DNA of 64,000 nt from an uncultured Bacteroidia bacterium. GTDB taxonomy: Bacteria; Bacteroidota; Bacteroidia; Bacteroidales; F082. The stretch covers positions 169,916-233,915 of the forward strand of contig CADBZW010000005.1 in assembly GCA_902799345.1 (NCBI GenBank), read 5' to 3'. Under the pieces are notes generated by a model. That model was not told the origin of the DNA. It made no database searches and worked only from the letters and a program-made list of their open reading frames with translations. Both the position numbers and the translations under genes were made by a program. Positions 1 through 8,761 of this stretch are shown here, in pieces (within the stretch, counting starts at the first letter, position 1; the number at the start of each line of letters is the position of its first letter).

Positions 1-1
1 G

Positions 2-937
2 AACACGCCTATCGCGGTCAAGCCTCTGGACTGCGTCGCCCGCCTGGACGTCACCGTGCGCCTCTTCGACGGCGAACACAGCGCCATGGTCCGTATCGCA
101 GGGCATCACACCAACATCGTTTGCGTCAAGAAAGACGACGAGACGCTTTTCGACTGCCCTTGCTCCGACACCAACGCCAACATGACCGACCGCAGCTGCC
201 TCAAGTTGGACAAGATCTACGACTTCGCCTCCACTGCCGACATCGACGATCTGCGTCCCATCATCGGGCGACAGATGACCTTCAACAAGGCCATCGCCAT
301 GGAAGGCCTGAAGAACGACTGGGGCGCCAACGTGGGCAGCACCATCCTGCGTTGTGGCGTCGACATCCGACAAAAGGCAAAGGCCTGGGCTGCAGCGGGC
401 AGCGACGCCCGCATGAGCGGCTGCGAGATGCCCGTCATCATCAACTCGGGTAGCGGTAACCAAGGCATGACCGTGTGTTTGCCTATCCTCGCCTTCGCCG
501 AAGAATTCAACGTCGACGAGGAACGCACCATCCGCGCCGTGGCCCTCTCCAACCTCGTGGCCATCCACCAAAAGACCGGCATCGGCAGGCTCTCGGCCTA
601 CTGTGGCGCCGTCAGCGCGGGCTGTGCCTCAGGTTGTGGCATCGCCTTCCTCTTCGGTCACGGCCTCGACGTCATCGAACACACTCTTGAGAACGCTCTC
701 GGCATGGCCGCCGGCATCGTGTGCGACGGCGCCAAGCCTTCGTGCGCTGGCAAGATCGCCCTATCGGTCGAAGCCGGATTGCTCGGTTTCGAGATGAGCA
801 AGCACGGCGACAACCTCCTCGGTGGCGACGGCATCATCGGCTGCGACGCCGAAGAGACCATCGACCACATCGGTCGACTCGGTCGACTCGGCATGAAAGA
901 GACCGATGTGGAGATTTTGAAGATAATGGTCGAATGA
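2..937 (+). CDS. UPF0597 / L-serine-L-cysteine dehydratase-like enzyme, 5'-truncated
   Basis: The open frame enters from the left edge, so the true start lies outside the window; an internal ATG-less GTG at 56 is not a believable start. About 311 residues are visible of a family that is usually near 430. The cysteine-rich stretches (CGAVSAGCASGCG and VCDGAKPSCAGK) and the nearby glycine-rich turns match the UPF0597/CyuA group, which is related to the serine dehydratase alpha chain and thought to bind an iron-sulfur cluster while removing sulfide or ammonia from cysteine or serine. The family call is from motif memory; the substrate is inferred. It ends well before the next gene and is not part of its operon. 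Confidence 0.75.
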   Translation, partial: NTPIAVKPLDCVARLDVTVRLFDGEHSAMVRIAGHHTNIVCVKKDDETLFDCPCSDTNANMTDRSCLKLDKIYDFASTADIDDLRPIIGRQMTFNKAIAMEGLKNDWGANVGSTILRCGVDIRQKAKAWAAAGSDARMSGCEMPVIINSGSGNQGMTVCLPILAFAEEFNVDEERTIRAVALSNLVAIHQKTGIGRLSAYCGAVSAGCASGCGIAFLFGHGLDVIEHTLENALGMAAGIVCDGAKPSCAGKIALSVEAGLLGFEMSKHGDNLLGGDGIIGCDAEETIDHIGRLGRLGMKETDVEILKIMVE

Positions 938-980
938 CAGATGCTTTGACCATCCCATTTCGTCCCTTTCTCACCTCTAT

Positions 981-1036
981 GCGGACAATAAGCCGCAAAA
1001 TCTGCGGTTAATTATCCGCAAAATTTGCGGCTTATT
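981..1036. repeat. 23-bp tandem repeat that also forms a long hairpin
   Basis: Two copies of a 23-bp unit (GCGG-N8-CCGCAAAATYT) run from 981 to 1026, and a third begins at 1027. The same bases form an inverted repeat: left arm 987-1007 and right arm 1016-1036 pair over 21 positions with two mismatches and an 8-nt loop. There is no T-run after it, so it is a weak terminator candidate. It could be an operator for the downstream transporter genes. Confidence 0.6.
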
Positions 1037-1072
1037 ACTTTGATTAGACTATCTATCGGTTAGATAAAACCT

Positions 1073-1080
1073 TATCTTTG
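1073..1080 (+). promoter_or_regulatory. -7 box TATCTTTG upstream of the ABC importer
   Basis: The octamer matches the Bacteroidetes housekeeping consensus TAnnTTTG and lies 21 bases before the ATG at 1102. It argues against the longer reading that would start at 1078, inside the box. Confidence 0.6.
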
Positions 1081-1101
1081 CAACGCAAAACAACCCTAAA
1101 A

Positions 1102-2160
1102 ATGGTTTCTGACACCGAAAACAACCTCCGCCGCAAAGCCCCATCCATCGCGCTGATTTCCATAGTGATAGTGGCTGTAGGAGTGGTTTTGTTTGTCCTC
1201 AACCTGATGCTTGGATCGGTGTCGATTCCTTTTGAAGAGTTCAAAAACGCAGTTTTCGGCGGCGAAGGCTCCACCTACCGCGCCATCATCCTCGACTACC
1301 GCCTACCGCAAGCCATCACGGCGCTCCTGGCGGGCATAGGTCTATCGGTATCGGGCCTCCTGATGCAGACCCTCTTCCGTAACCCCTTGGCCGACCCTTC
1401 CCTGCTGGGCATCAGCAGTGGAGCAAGCCTCGGCGTGGCCTTGGTGGTGCTAGTAGCAGGCGGCTTCGGTGGCATCGCCGTCAGCACGCTGTCGCTGTGG
1501 TCGACCTTCGGCGTCACCATTGCGGCTTTCCTGGGTGCCTTTGCGGTATTGTTGCTTATCCTTGCTTTAAGTTCCCGACTGAAAAGCATGGTCAGCCTGG
1601 TGCTGGTGGGTATCATGATCGCCTACATCGCAGGCTCGGTCACCGACATCCTGAAGTTCTTCAGCCAGAAGGAAGGGCTACATTCCTTCGTCATCTGGGG
1701 CATGGGTAGTTTCTCCAACGTGAGCAAGGCACAACTGCCGTTCTTCGCCATCGCGGTGGCGGTTGGTAGCATCGGCTCATTCCTATTATTCAAGACCTTG
1801 AACCTCTTGCTGTTGGGCGAGCGTTATGCCGAGAACCTCGGTGTGAACATCAAGCGGAGCAGCATGCTCATCATCCTGGCATCGGGCTTCCTCACCGCCC
1901 TCATCACGGCGTTCTGCGGCCCCATCGCCTTCCTGGGCTTGGCTGTGCCGCATATCGCGCGTTTCCTCTTCCGCAGCAGCGACCATAAGTTGCTCATCCC
2001 CGCCACGGCCTTCCTCGGCATGGACTTGGCCTTGTTCTGCAACCTCATCGCACGCCTGCCCTCTTTCGAAGGCAACCTGCCCATCAACTCGGTCACGGCA
2101 CTGATTGGTGCGCCTATCGTGCTGTGGGTGATTTTCCACCGTCAAAAAGTCATGAGATGA
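1102..2160 (+). CDS. FecCD-family ABC transporter permease
   Basis: The 352-residue protein is almost entirely hydrophobic helices, with family landmarks such as LDYRLPQAITALLAGIGLS near the N-terminus, GLLMQTLFRNPLADPSLLGISSG after it, and CGPIAFLGLAVPHIAR in the last third, which contacts the ATPase. This is the BtuC/FhuB/FecCD fold that imports iron-siderophore, haem or cobalamin across the inner membrane. I start it at 1102 because the upstream in-frame ATG lies inside the -7 box. Its stop overlaps the start of the ATPase gene (ATGA). No substrate-binding protein gene is visible next to it, so the ligand is unknown. Confidence 0.9.
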   Translation: MVSDTENNLRRKAPSIALISIVIVAVGVVLFVLNLMLGSVSIPFEEFKNAVFGGEGSTYRAIILDYRLPQAITALLAGIGLSVSGLLMQTLFRNPLADPSLLGISSGASLGVALVVLVAGGFGGIAVSTLSLWSTFGVTIAAFLGAFAVLLLILALSSRLKSMVSLVLVGIMIAYIAGSVTDILKFFSQKEGLHSFVIWGMGSFSNVSKAQLPFFAIAVAVGSIGSFLLFKTLNLLLLGERYAENLGVNIKRSSMLIILASGFLTALITAFCGPIAFLGLAVPHIARFLFRSSDHKLLIPATAFLGMDLALFCNLIARLPSFEGNLPINSVTALIGAPIVLWVIFHRQKVMR

Positions 2161-2912
2161 ACGAAGTGCTCCATACCACGAACCTACTTATCGGCTATAA
2201 AGGTCAAGCCCTGATGCCCGCAATCGACGTGAGCCTCGGCGAAGGCGACATCGTGGCCTTGGCGGGTCCCAACGGCTCGGGCAAGACGACGCTGTTCAAG
2301 ACGCTGTCGGCCAGCCTCAAACCCGTCGGCGGCGAGGTCAAGCTGTTCGGCAAGGACTTGCGCGACTACTCCCCCACCGAACGCAGCTCGCTCTTCAGCC
2401 TCGTCCTCACCGAGAAGCCCGACGACCTGTTTTTGAAGGTTTTCGACATTGTGGCCGCCGGTCGCTATCCCCATCTCGGTCTTTTAGCCAAACTTAAGGC
2501 TGAAGACGAGCAAATCATTTACGACAGCCTCGAAACCGTCGGCATCAGCCATTTGGTCAACCGGAACTTCGTCTCGTTGAGCGATGGCGAACAACAGAAA
2601 GTGATGATAGCCAAGGCCTTGGTACAGGACACGCCACTCATCTTCATGGACGAGCCTGCCGCCTTCCTCGACTATCCGAGCAAAATCGAGTTGGTCAACA
2701 TCATGCACAAACTCTCGCGCGAGAAGCACAAGACCATCCTTTTCAGCAGCCACGACCTCGATTTGTTGCTCCGTCACGCCGATGTTATGTGGGTCGTCGC
2801 GCCGCAGCAGCCTTTGCGCCAAGGTACGCCGAAAGAATTGGTTGAGCGAGGGGTTATCGACGCCTATTTTAAGCCAATCGTAGCGAAAGAAGAATTCTAT
2901 TGGATGAGGTAA
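2157..2912 (+). CDS. FecE/BtuD-type ABC transporter ATPase
   Basis: The 251-residue protein has a Walker A (GPNGSGKTT), an ABC signature (LSDGEQQKVMIAKAL) and a Walker B (LIFMDEPAAFLD) in order. It powers the permease encoded just upstream, with which it shares an ATGA stop/start overlap at 2157-2160. I chose this ATG over one 33 bases upstream because the coupling is typical and the family begins close to it. The C-terminus, VAKEEFYWMR, recurs as a gene remnant at 12368-12412. Confidence 0.9.
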   Translation: MNEVLHTTNLLIGYKGQALMPAIDVSLGEGDIVALAGPNGSGKTTLFKTLSASLKPVGGEVKLFGKDLRDYSPTERSSLFSLVLTEKPDDLFLKVFDIVAAGRYPHLGLLAKLKAEDEQIIYDSLETVGISHLVNRNFVSLSDGEQQKVMIAKALVQDTPLIFMDEPAAFLDYPSKIELVNIMHKLSREKHKTILFSSHDLDLLLRHADVMWVVAPQQPLRQGTPKELVERGVIDAYFKPIVAKEEFYWMR

Positions 2913-2928
2913 CTACCTCAATTTCAAG

Positions 2929-2936
2929 TAACTTTG
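2929..2936 (+). promoter_or_regulatory. -7 box TAACTTTG for the SGNH hydrolase gene
   Basis: A Bacteroidetes-type -7 box lies 18 bases before the ATG at 2954 and downstream of the ATPase stop. It indicates a separate transcript and supports the shorter start for the hydrolase. Confidence 0.55.
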
Positions 2937-2953
2937 CACCAAACTATCATCCT

Positions 2954-3631
2954 ATGCGTAAAACAACCCTTATCCTCATCTTAACAGCTATGTGGTTTTC
3001 AGGTTATGCACAAAAAGACTGGTTCGGCTTCAACCGTTACAAGGCCGACAACGACAGTATCATTGCCAGCGGCAAGTTCCCCGACGTCGTGTTTATGGGC
3101 AACTCCATCACCGACAACTGGGCCTATTTCCATCCCGAGTTCTTCACCGAGAACAACTTCTGCGGCAGGGGCATCGGGGGACAGACCTCGGCGCAGATGC
3201 TGGTGCGCTTCACCGCCGATGTCATCGACCTGCATCCCAAGGCCGTGGTTATCATGGCAGGCACCAACGACGTGGCGCACAACGACTATTGGGTGACTCC
3301 TGAGAAGGTGGTCGACAACATCATCGCCATGTGTGACCTGGCCCGCGACCATGGCATCGTGCCCATCATCAGCTCCATACCGCCTTGCTCGAAATTCCCA
3401 TGGAGGGAGGAGATTGAGAACCCGGGGCAGACCATCGTCGAAATCAACGACAACCTGAGAGCTTACGCCGAAGCCCATGACATCGTATACGTGGACTACC
3501 ATTCCGCCCTCGCCGACGAGCACCTTGGATTGCCCTCCTCGCTGAGCGAAGACGGCTGCCATCCCAATCCCGACACCTATCTTGTCATGGAGGAGATGGT
3601 ATTAGAGGCGATACGCGTTGCGTTACAATAA
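2954..3631 (+). CDS. SGNH/GDSL-family hydrolase, secreted
   Basis: The protein has 225 residues. A signal peptide (MRKTTLILILTAMWFSGYAQ) is followed by the SGNH blocks: GNSITD with the nucleophile serine, GRGIGGQTSAQ with the oxyanion glycine, AGTNDV with the asparagine, and DGCHPN with the catalytic Asp and His. Such periplasmic or surface enzymes usually deacetylate or de-esterify carbohydrates or lipids. The exact substrate cannot be told. The ATG follows its own -7 box; the longer reading overlapping the ATPase is rejected. Confidence 0.85.
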   Translation: MRKTTLILILTAMWFSGYAQKDWFGFNRYKADNDSIIASGKFPDVVFMGNSITDNWAYFHPEFFTENNFCGRGIGGQTSAQMLVRFTADVIDLHPKAVVIMAGTNDVAHNDYWVTPEKVVDNIIAMCDLARDHGIVPIISSIPPCSKFPWREEIENPGQTIVEINDNLRAYAEAHDIVYVDYHSALADEHLGLPSSLSEDGCHPNPDTYLVMEEMVLEAIRVALQ

Positions 3632-3668
3632 GAAATCACGGGGACATATAAGAATCAAGCAAAAGAAA

Positions 3669-3733
3669 ACTCCTACGGAGTACAACTCGTTGAATGATTG
3701 TTTTTTGTTATTAAAAGAGAGCTCCTACGGAGC
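3669..3733. repeat. Two short palindromic repeats (CTCCTACGGAG)
   Basis: ACTCCTACGGAGT (3669-3681) and GCTCCTACGGAGC (3721-3733) are near-identical palindromes of the small REP type scattered in Bacteroidetes intergenic DNA. A third related stem (ACTCCGACGG / CCGTCGGAGT) forms the terminator of the RNA at 3825. Nothing else is visible in 3632-3816. Confidence 0.55.
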
Positions 3734-3816
3734 AAATTTTAGAAATTCCTTAAAGCCGATTGTGTCTAAGGATGAGTTTTTCTGGATGAAATGAGACTGC
3801 ACCAGAAAAAAATGCT

Positions 3817-3980
3817 TATTTTTGCAGCGTCTGAAGCGCCCAGGCCCTCGCATCTTGCCTTTGTCGTGCGTTGGGCAGCTAACAGACAGGCCGAGCAAGC
3901 GGTCTCGTAGCAGGGGCGACTACGAAAAACTCCGACGGAGAGGTTCACGAACGACCCTTTACCGTCGGAGTCTTTTTTTA
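3817..3980 (+). ncRNA. Structured RNA A (island left edge), with promoter and terminator
   Basis: A -7 box TATTTTTG (3817-3824) is followed by CAGCGTC and about 150 bases with no reading frame. They end in a strong terminator: stem ACTCCGACGG (3929-3938) / CCGTCGGAGT (3962-3971), then a long T-run. The first 80 or so bases align with RNA B (minus strand, 11127 downward) at about 70% identity by eye. The changes preserve pairing: CGCA/TGCG becomes CACA/TGTG, and AGGCCG/CGGTCT becomes AGGTCG/CGGCCT around an invariant loop AGCAAG. That is the pattern of a conserved RNA. I do not recognise the family. It converges on the unknown operon, overlapping its last codon. Confidence 0.65.
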
Positions 3981-5054
3981 TTTTTTCTTTTTCGACAAAC
4001 AATTCTCGTTGAAGACGATCATCGGATAATGCGCTCCGAACTCCCCACGCACCACTTTCTTTCCCGGATACCAATCATAGTAAAACAGGTCTATCGTATC
4101 AGGCAACAACTTTCGCACCTGCTGGGCTAATGAAAAACCGCGCTCAAACCATTCTTTGTCTTGTTTTTTGGTCCAATTAAGAGAAGTAACATCATCATAC
4201 TCATCATACCATTCACGTAAGCCTTCGATAGAATCCAACTTGATTTCCCCTGCCGTGTCCGTCCAAAGGGAATCGGCACTGCCACAACAACTGCTGCCCC
4301 AAAACAAAGCATCGCCGAAGTCGCACCACATGCAGACCGTTTCCTTTATCTTGGGCATCCTCCTGAAACTGATGTCCGCTCCATAGCAAAATGGTGACCG
4401 GATATTCCATTCTATCAAAGGCGATTTGATGTCATTGTAGAAAGTCATATTATCCCACTTTGGTCCGCTCCTGTATCCATTTGGACCATAAAACCATTCT
4501 TTCGCAAAATCACTGCGTTGCGTGTTGTAGCAGTTGCCGCATAGTGCAAGAAGCGCAAGGTAAATCGAGTTGACGAAATCCTTGGTTTCACACAATGCAT
4601 AGAAAGGGATGCTGTCGGTATCAGAATCATACACAAAGAACAAGCCAATCTCAGGGTCGGTATTGGCATCATAATCATGAACTATTTCTTTTCCCGGATC
4701 AGGCCTTTCAACCGAAAAACCAAAGCTCGCAGCACGCAACATTTCGTAATGAAGATACACCTCCTTGCCCTCGCAATCGATTCGCATCGTGTGCTCCAAT
4801 TGGATACCCTTCACGATATCTTCGAGCCACATCGTCATTTCAACGAAAGGATCAAAGACCACACTGCAATCGCAAGTCAGCCGTTTTTTCCCGTTCAGGT
4901 ACATCTCCATATCAATCCATCCCGCTTCGGGCGGAGTGAAATAGAAGAAGGTGGAATCCAACTTCTTAAACAAGTCTTTACGCTCCGAAATTTCTTTGTA
5001 TACACGGCTCCTTTCGGCGAACCAACCGTTTTCATACTCCAGTTCCATAATCAT
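3978..5054 (-). CDS. Unknown protein, paralogue of the 5720-6835 product
   Basis: The protein has 358 residues, no signal peptide and no membrane segment. It is clearly paralogous to the product of 5720-6835. Shared blocks include FFYFTPPEAGWI near residue 35, EIGLF-VYDS, FVNSIYLALLAL-GNCYNTQ mid-protein, MPKIKETV-MWCDFG-ALFWG, and LLPDTIDLFYYDWYP near the end. I do not recognise a family. It is the last gene of a four-gene minus-strand operon, 12 bases after the DUF5618-like gene. Base composition is poorer in GC than the flanking housekeeping genes, which suggests horizontal acquisition. Confidence 0.7.
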   Translation of the reverse strand: MIMELEYENGWFAERSRVYKEISERKDLFKKLDSTFFYFTPPEAGWIDMEMYLNGKKRLTCDCSVVFDPFVEMTMWLEDIVKGIQLEHTMRIDCEGKEVYLHYEMLRAASFGFSVERPDPGKEIVHDYDANTDPEIGLFFVYDSDTDSIPFYALCETKDFVNSIYLALLALCGNCYNTQRSDFAKEWFYGPNGYRSGPKWDNMTFYNDIKSPLIEWNIRSPFCYGADISFRRMPKIKETVCMWCDFGDALFWGSSCCGSADSLWTDTAGEIKLDSIEGLREWYDEYDDVTSLNWTKKQDKEWFERGFSLAQQVRKLLPDTIDLFYYDWYPGKKVVRGEFGAHYPMIVFNENCLSKKKK

Positions 5055-5066
5055 TGTATTTTTTAA

Positions 5067-5711
5067 TTATGAAAACACCAAAAGATTAAAACGTTTTTTC
5101 TCTTCTGGAGTTATCAAGTCAAGGTTTTTTGCCATCCAATGCTTATATGCCGTCTCAACAATATCATTTCTTTTCAGGTTTGCTTTTGCCAACATCAAAT
5201 CCAACAATTCATTCTTTTGTCTATCAGCCTCTTTATGCCTTTGTTTTTCCTCTTCTTTTTGCTTTTTCCATTCCTCTTCATCTCTGCGACTTTCCTCTTC
5301 TTTTTGTTGCTCGACAATGGCTTCCCTGCTCTTGCACCAATCGAGCAGCTTTTCGCCATAAGACATGGCTCTATCGCATATCACCTTGTCCTTTTCGCCA
5401 TCGCAAGCCATGGTGAAATTCAGCAAGTTATAAGCCGATTCAAAAACGGTGACGATTTTACTGTCAACGCCAGTGAGCCACTCTTTATACTTGGCTTTGT
5501 CGTATTCGCTTACATACTCATGGCAATCCCTATGTTCTTGGTATAGCACATAGTCCAATGCTTCAACGCACCCTTCCCATGCTGTCCTTCCTGCCTTTTT
5601 TATGCTTTTTGCGTCAGCATAGTGTTCATCGTCTTCCAGCGAAGTCTTGTCCAATATGTCCTTCGCTTTTTGCAGGTATGCTTCTGCTTTTTTCATTGGA
5701 TGCTTTTTCAT
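5067..5711 (-). CDS. Unknown protein with DUF5618-like helical N-terminus, paralogue of 9362-9997
   Basis: The protein has 214 residues. The N-terminal half (KAEAYLQKAKDIL, then Y-DAKSIKKAGRTAWEG, FESAYNLLNF) resembles the small helical DUF5618 family of Bacteroidetes. The second half is a charged coiled coil of Glu/Lys/Gln (about residues 130-175), and a short tail ends LITPEEKKRFNLLVF. The product of 9362-9997 has the same architecture. It sits between two paralogous genes, 8 and 12 bases away, in one operon. The DUF5618 assignment is tentative; function is unknown. Confidence 0.65.
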   Translation of the reverse strand: MKKHPMKKAEAYLQKAKDILDKTSLEDDEHYADAKSIKKAGRTAWEGCVEALDYVLYQEHRDCHEYVSEYDKAKYKEWLTGVDSKIVTVFESAYNLLNFTMACDGEKDKVICDRAMSYGEKLLDWCKSREAIVEQQKEEESRRDEEEWKKQKEEEKQRHKEADRQKNELLDLMLAKANLKRNDIVETAYKHWMAKNLDLITPEEKKRFNLLVFS

Positions 5712-5719
5712 AGTTCATT

Positions 5720-6835
5720 TCATTTTTTCGTTTTCGGCAAACAATTCTCGTTAAAAACAATCATCGGGCACCTTGCTTCATGCTTGTAAACAATCTTAGG
5801 TTTCTTTGATATTACGCACTCATCACCATCACGCACGACTCTCTTTCGCGGATACCAATCATAGTAAAACAGGTCTATCGTATCAGGCAACAACTTTCGC
5901 ACCTCCAAGGCAAAAGAAAAGCCGCGCTCTTGAAAGTCGTTCCATCGCTTTTTGGACCAATCTTTTTCGGGAAGATGCGCGGAATCATACTCATTATACC
6001 ACTCTTTCAATCCCTTGATTGAATCCAACCGAATTTCTCCAGCAGTGTCAGTAGAGATGCTTTCAACATCACCGATACAAGCACCCTCATTAATTGTTCC
6101 TCTACCCCAAAACAAAGCACCACCGAAATCGCACCACATACTTACCGTTTCTTTTATCTTGGGCATTTTCCTGAAATGTTTGTCGCCACAAAAGCACTGT
6201 GGATTTTGGATTTTCCATTCTATCAAAGGCGATTTGATAGAATTGTATACAGTCAAATGGTCCAGCTTCTTCCCGTTCCGGAGGTCGTTTTCATCATAAA
6301 ACCATTCCTCTGCAAAATTGCTGTGTTGTGTGTTGTAGCAGTTGCCAAAAAGCGCAAGAAGTGCGAGATAAATCGAGTTGACAAAATCTCCCGTTTCGCA
6401 GAGGGCATAAAACGGTATGGTATCAGAACACGAATCATAGACATAAAACAGGCCAATTTCCGAAAAGACATCTGTCCGAGAATGGCGCCATTTATCTTTT
6501 GTGCTTATGACAAAGTCTGCGTCACGAAGTTTCTCATAGTGCAAATACATCTCTTCGCCCTCACAATCAATATGCATGGTCGTTTCCATATTTCTGCTAC
6601 GAACGATATCTTCAAGCCATCGTTTCATGTCGGGGAACGGGTCATGCACACAGCTACATGCGCAAGTCAGCCGTTTTTCCCCGTTCAGGTACATTTCCAT
6701 ATTAATCCAACCCGCTTCGGGCGGAGTGAAATAGAAGAACGTGGAATCCAAGTTCTTAAACAAGTTTTCGCGCTCAGAAAGCTCTTTGTACACGCGGCTC
6801 CTTTCGGCAAGCCAACCTTTTTGATAGTATAACAT
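5720..6835 (-). CDS. Unknown protein, paralogue of the 3978-5054 product
   Basis: The protein has 371 residues and the same conserved blocks as its paralogue (STFFYFTPPEAGWI, KRLTCACS, ETGDFVNSIYLALLALFGN, MPKIKETVSMWCDFGGALFWG, KLLPDTIDLFYYDWYP, MIVFNENCL). It carries two short insertions relative to it, near the ALFWG block and before the C-terminus. It is probably cytoplasmic because no export signal is seen. It begins 13 bases after the leucine-rich repeat gene, so all four genes from 8663 to 3978 look cotranscribed. The tandem pair separated by the DUF5618-like gene suggests duplication of a two-gene unit. Confidence 0.7.
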   Translation of the reverse strand: MLYYQKGWLAERSRVYKELSERENLFKNLDSTFFYFTPPEAGWINMEMYLNGEKRLTCACSCVHDPFPDMKRWLEDIVRSRNMETTMHIDCEGEEMYLHYEKLRDADFVISTKDKWRHSRTDVFSEIGLFYVYDSCSDTIPFYALCETGDFVNSIYLALLALFGNCYNTQHSNFAEEWFYDENDLRNGKKLDHLTVYNSIKSPLIEWKIQNPQCFCGDKHFRKMPKIKETVSMWCDFGGALFWGRGTINEGACIGDVESISTDTAGEIRLDSIKGLKEWYNEYDSAHLPEKDWSKKRWNDFQERGFSFALEVRKLLPDTIDLFYYDWYPRKRVVRDGDECVISKKPKIVYKHEARCPMIVFNENCLPKTKK

Positions 6836-6848
6836 AGGTTATCAACAT

Positions 6849-8663
6849 TTAGTCAACAAACTTCTCCACCATCTCCAAGGAAAGGAAGCTGAGGTGGTCG
6901 TGCTCGCTGAACAATTCTTCCGGTATTTTCTTGCCTTGCCTTACACATTCCCTGACGGTTTCCGAACATTCCTCGGGTAAAACCGTTACCGCCATATCGG
7001 ATGAATCCACATATTTGGAATCGATTTGCTCTTTTGACGGCTTGTAAAATTCCGCAACGACATATTGTTTCGAATAGTGTTTCAACTTCACAATGTCGCC
7101 TGGGCCGAAAGGATGGGGAATATCGACATAGCAGTCAATGAGGTTTTCTATTTCTTTTGGAACAGGATAGTCTCCAAGATAATAGTCGTTATTAACAGGA
7201 GAATAGTCCTTTTCAAGCTCGAATGAGCCAATCGCGTTTTCAAGGGCCTTGTCCTTGGCTTTGTATTGTCGGCAAATGATTTTGTCATACTTTTTCAGGG
7301 CTTCCTTTTTTCTCATGTCATCCTCGCAGGCAAAACTATGCGGATACTTGCCAAGCAGAATCTCTTTGTAGCCCACCCGTGCTCCGCTTTCAGGGTCTTT
7401 GTAATCATAGTAGACGCCGAATGCCGCTATTCTCCTTGTCTTAAAGTTCCCGTGTAACTCAGCCCAGTTTTTTTCCCATTTGTTTTTTAAGTAGGAAAGC
7501 AGCAACCGTTCTTGCTTGGTAAGTATAGTCGTTTGCTCCAGATCCCAGTAGAACCACTTCTTATTGCTGCCCGCAGGTTCCGGCGACATTTCCACCAAAT
7601 TGATTATCTCTTTCGGGGAGAGCAATAGATCTTTTTCAAGCAAATAGTTCCGCTCGGTGTCCGATTCCACATAACCTATCGCACGGCGGGAAAATTCCAG
7701 CTGGGTCTCGACATCCATAACACATTTATAGACAAGTTTGTTGATGCCTTCCACGGCGAAATAGGGATTGTCAGTGTCTATGACAATGGCAGGTTTTCTC
7801 GCGACATCATCACCAACGATGTAATCATACCAGAAATCATCGGCGATATACTTTGTGGTGGCAGGCAAACGAACTTGTTCAAATTCGGTGAATGCGTAAC
7901 TTCCCAGATGCTCGAATCCATACGGGAACTCAATGATTCCATCGCCTTCCTCCCCGAAATGGAAGCAGTTGTCATCTTCTACGGTTTTGAGCGAAGATGG
8001 AAGTCTGTCAATTGCGCAATAGCGGAAGCAATAAGGTGGAAAAGTTTCAATTCTGTCCGAAACCCTTATGATACCTATATCGGCATAACAAAACGCGCCG
8101 TCACCAAGTGTCTCGACCGTCTCGGGCATGATGAGTTCTTCCAAATTCTCGACATTTGAGAAAGAACTCTCGCCAAATTCCTTCAACCCTGTCGGCAGAT
8201 CGATTTTTTCCATTTTCTCGTAGGCGGCAAAGGCCAAGCGGCCAATGGTTTCAATCCCTTCGGGAACAACGACGTGTTCGGTGTCGGGGTGATGCACAAG
8301 CACCTTCCTGTCGGGAGTCGTCAAAATGCCATCGTTGTAAACAAACCTTGTTCCATACTTCCTGTTTACAAGCATCTTAAAGATCATGGAAGGTTGTTCT
8401 TCATCGGCATCTTCCGGAATGTCCTCATCGTTGACATTACCCTCATAATCCAGCAAGTGCATATCGGTAATGTCAAATTCAACTGGATGGAAATCCTTGG
8501 CGATTTCGTTGAATCCGAAAAGCAATTCGTAGGAATAACTTCCTTTGTCATTAAATGGGTTGCAATACACGTTGCCAACCAAAACCATTTTCTCACAATC
8601 ACGGTTTTGCTCAATCCATTCAGCAAGATACAGCTTTCCAAATTCAAAAGTTGCCGTCTTCAT
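6849..8663 (-). CDS. BspA-type leucine-rich repeat protein, cytoplasmic
   Basis: The protein has 604 residues. Roughly residues 130-270 contain BspA/LRR_5-type repeats (VPEGIETIGRLAFAAYE, LPTGLKEFGESSFSN, MPETVETLGDGAFCYA), a fold usually used for protein binding. The remaining C-terminal half is not recognised. Unlike most BspA proteins there is no signal peptide, so it probably works inside the cell. I start it at 8663 rather than 8699 because the -7 box (8689-8696) overlaps the longer reading. It is the first gene of the four-gene operon driven by operator-promoter site 1. Confidence 0.7.
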   Translation of the reverse strand: MKTATFEFGKLYLAEWIEQNRDCEKMVLVGNVYCNPFNDKGSYSYELLFGFNEIAKDFHPVEFDITDMHLLDYEGNVNDEDIPEDADEEQPSMIFKMLVNRKYGTRFVYNDGILTTPDRKVLVHHPDTEHVVVPEGIETIGRLAFAAYEKMEKIDLPTGLKEFGESSFSNVENLEELIMPETVETLGDGAFCYADIGIIRVSDRIETFPPYCFRYCAIDRLPSSLKTVEDDNCFHFGEEGDGIIEFPYGFEHLGSYAFTEFEQVRLPATTKYIADDFWYDYIVGDDVARKPAIVIDTDNPYFAVEGINKLVYKCVMDVETQLEFSRRAIGYVESDTERNYLLEKDLLLSPKEIINLVEMSPEPAGSNKKWFYWDLEQTTILTKQERLLLSYLKNKWEKNWAELHGNFKTRRIAAFGVYYDYKDPESGARVGYKEILLGKYPHSFACEDDMRKKEALKKYDKIICRQYKAKDKALENAIGSFELEKDYSPVNNDYYLGDYPVPKEIENLIDCYVDIPHPFGPGDIVKLKHYSKQYVVAEFYKPSKEQIDSKYVDSSDMAVTVLPEECSETVRECVRQGKKIPEELFSEHDHLSFLSLEMVEKFVD

Positions 8664-8688
8664 ATCCGTTGTTTTTTGTTTTACGCGG

Positions 8689-8725
8689 CAAAAATACAAG
8701 CTGCTTGTTTCAAAACGTGAAACAT
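8689..8725 (-). promoter_or_regulatory. Operator-promoter module, site 1
   Basis: On the minus strand the palindrome TGTTTCA-CGTTT-TGAAACA (8706-8725 including a leading A) is followed nine bases later by the -7 box TATTTTTG (8689-8696). A T-run precedes the palindrome. The same arrangement occurs at 9092-9128, 10727-10763 and 11134-11170. It lies over the -33 region, so a bound protein would block or recruit polymerase. It drives the leucine-rich repeat gene operon. Confidence 0.75.
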
Positions 8726-8761
8726 GGCGAAAAAAAATCTAGTCGTTCAGAAAAGTTTTCG

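Noticed and set aside
1078-1101. Earlier start of the FecCD gene at 1078
   Set aside because: It lies inside the -7 box, so it would not be in the mRNA.
3825-3980. SRP RNA as identity of RNA A
   Set aside because: The GGAAG-loop and the flanking AGCAG symmetric loop of SRP RNA are missing; the hairpin here has the loop AGCAAG.
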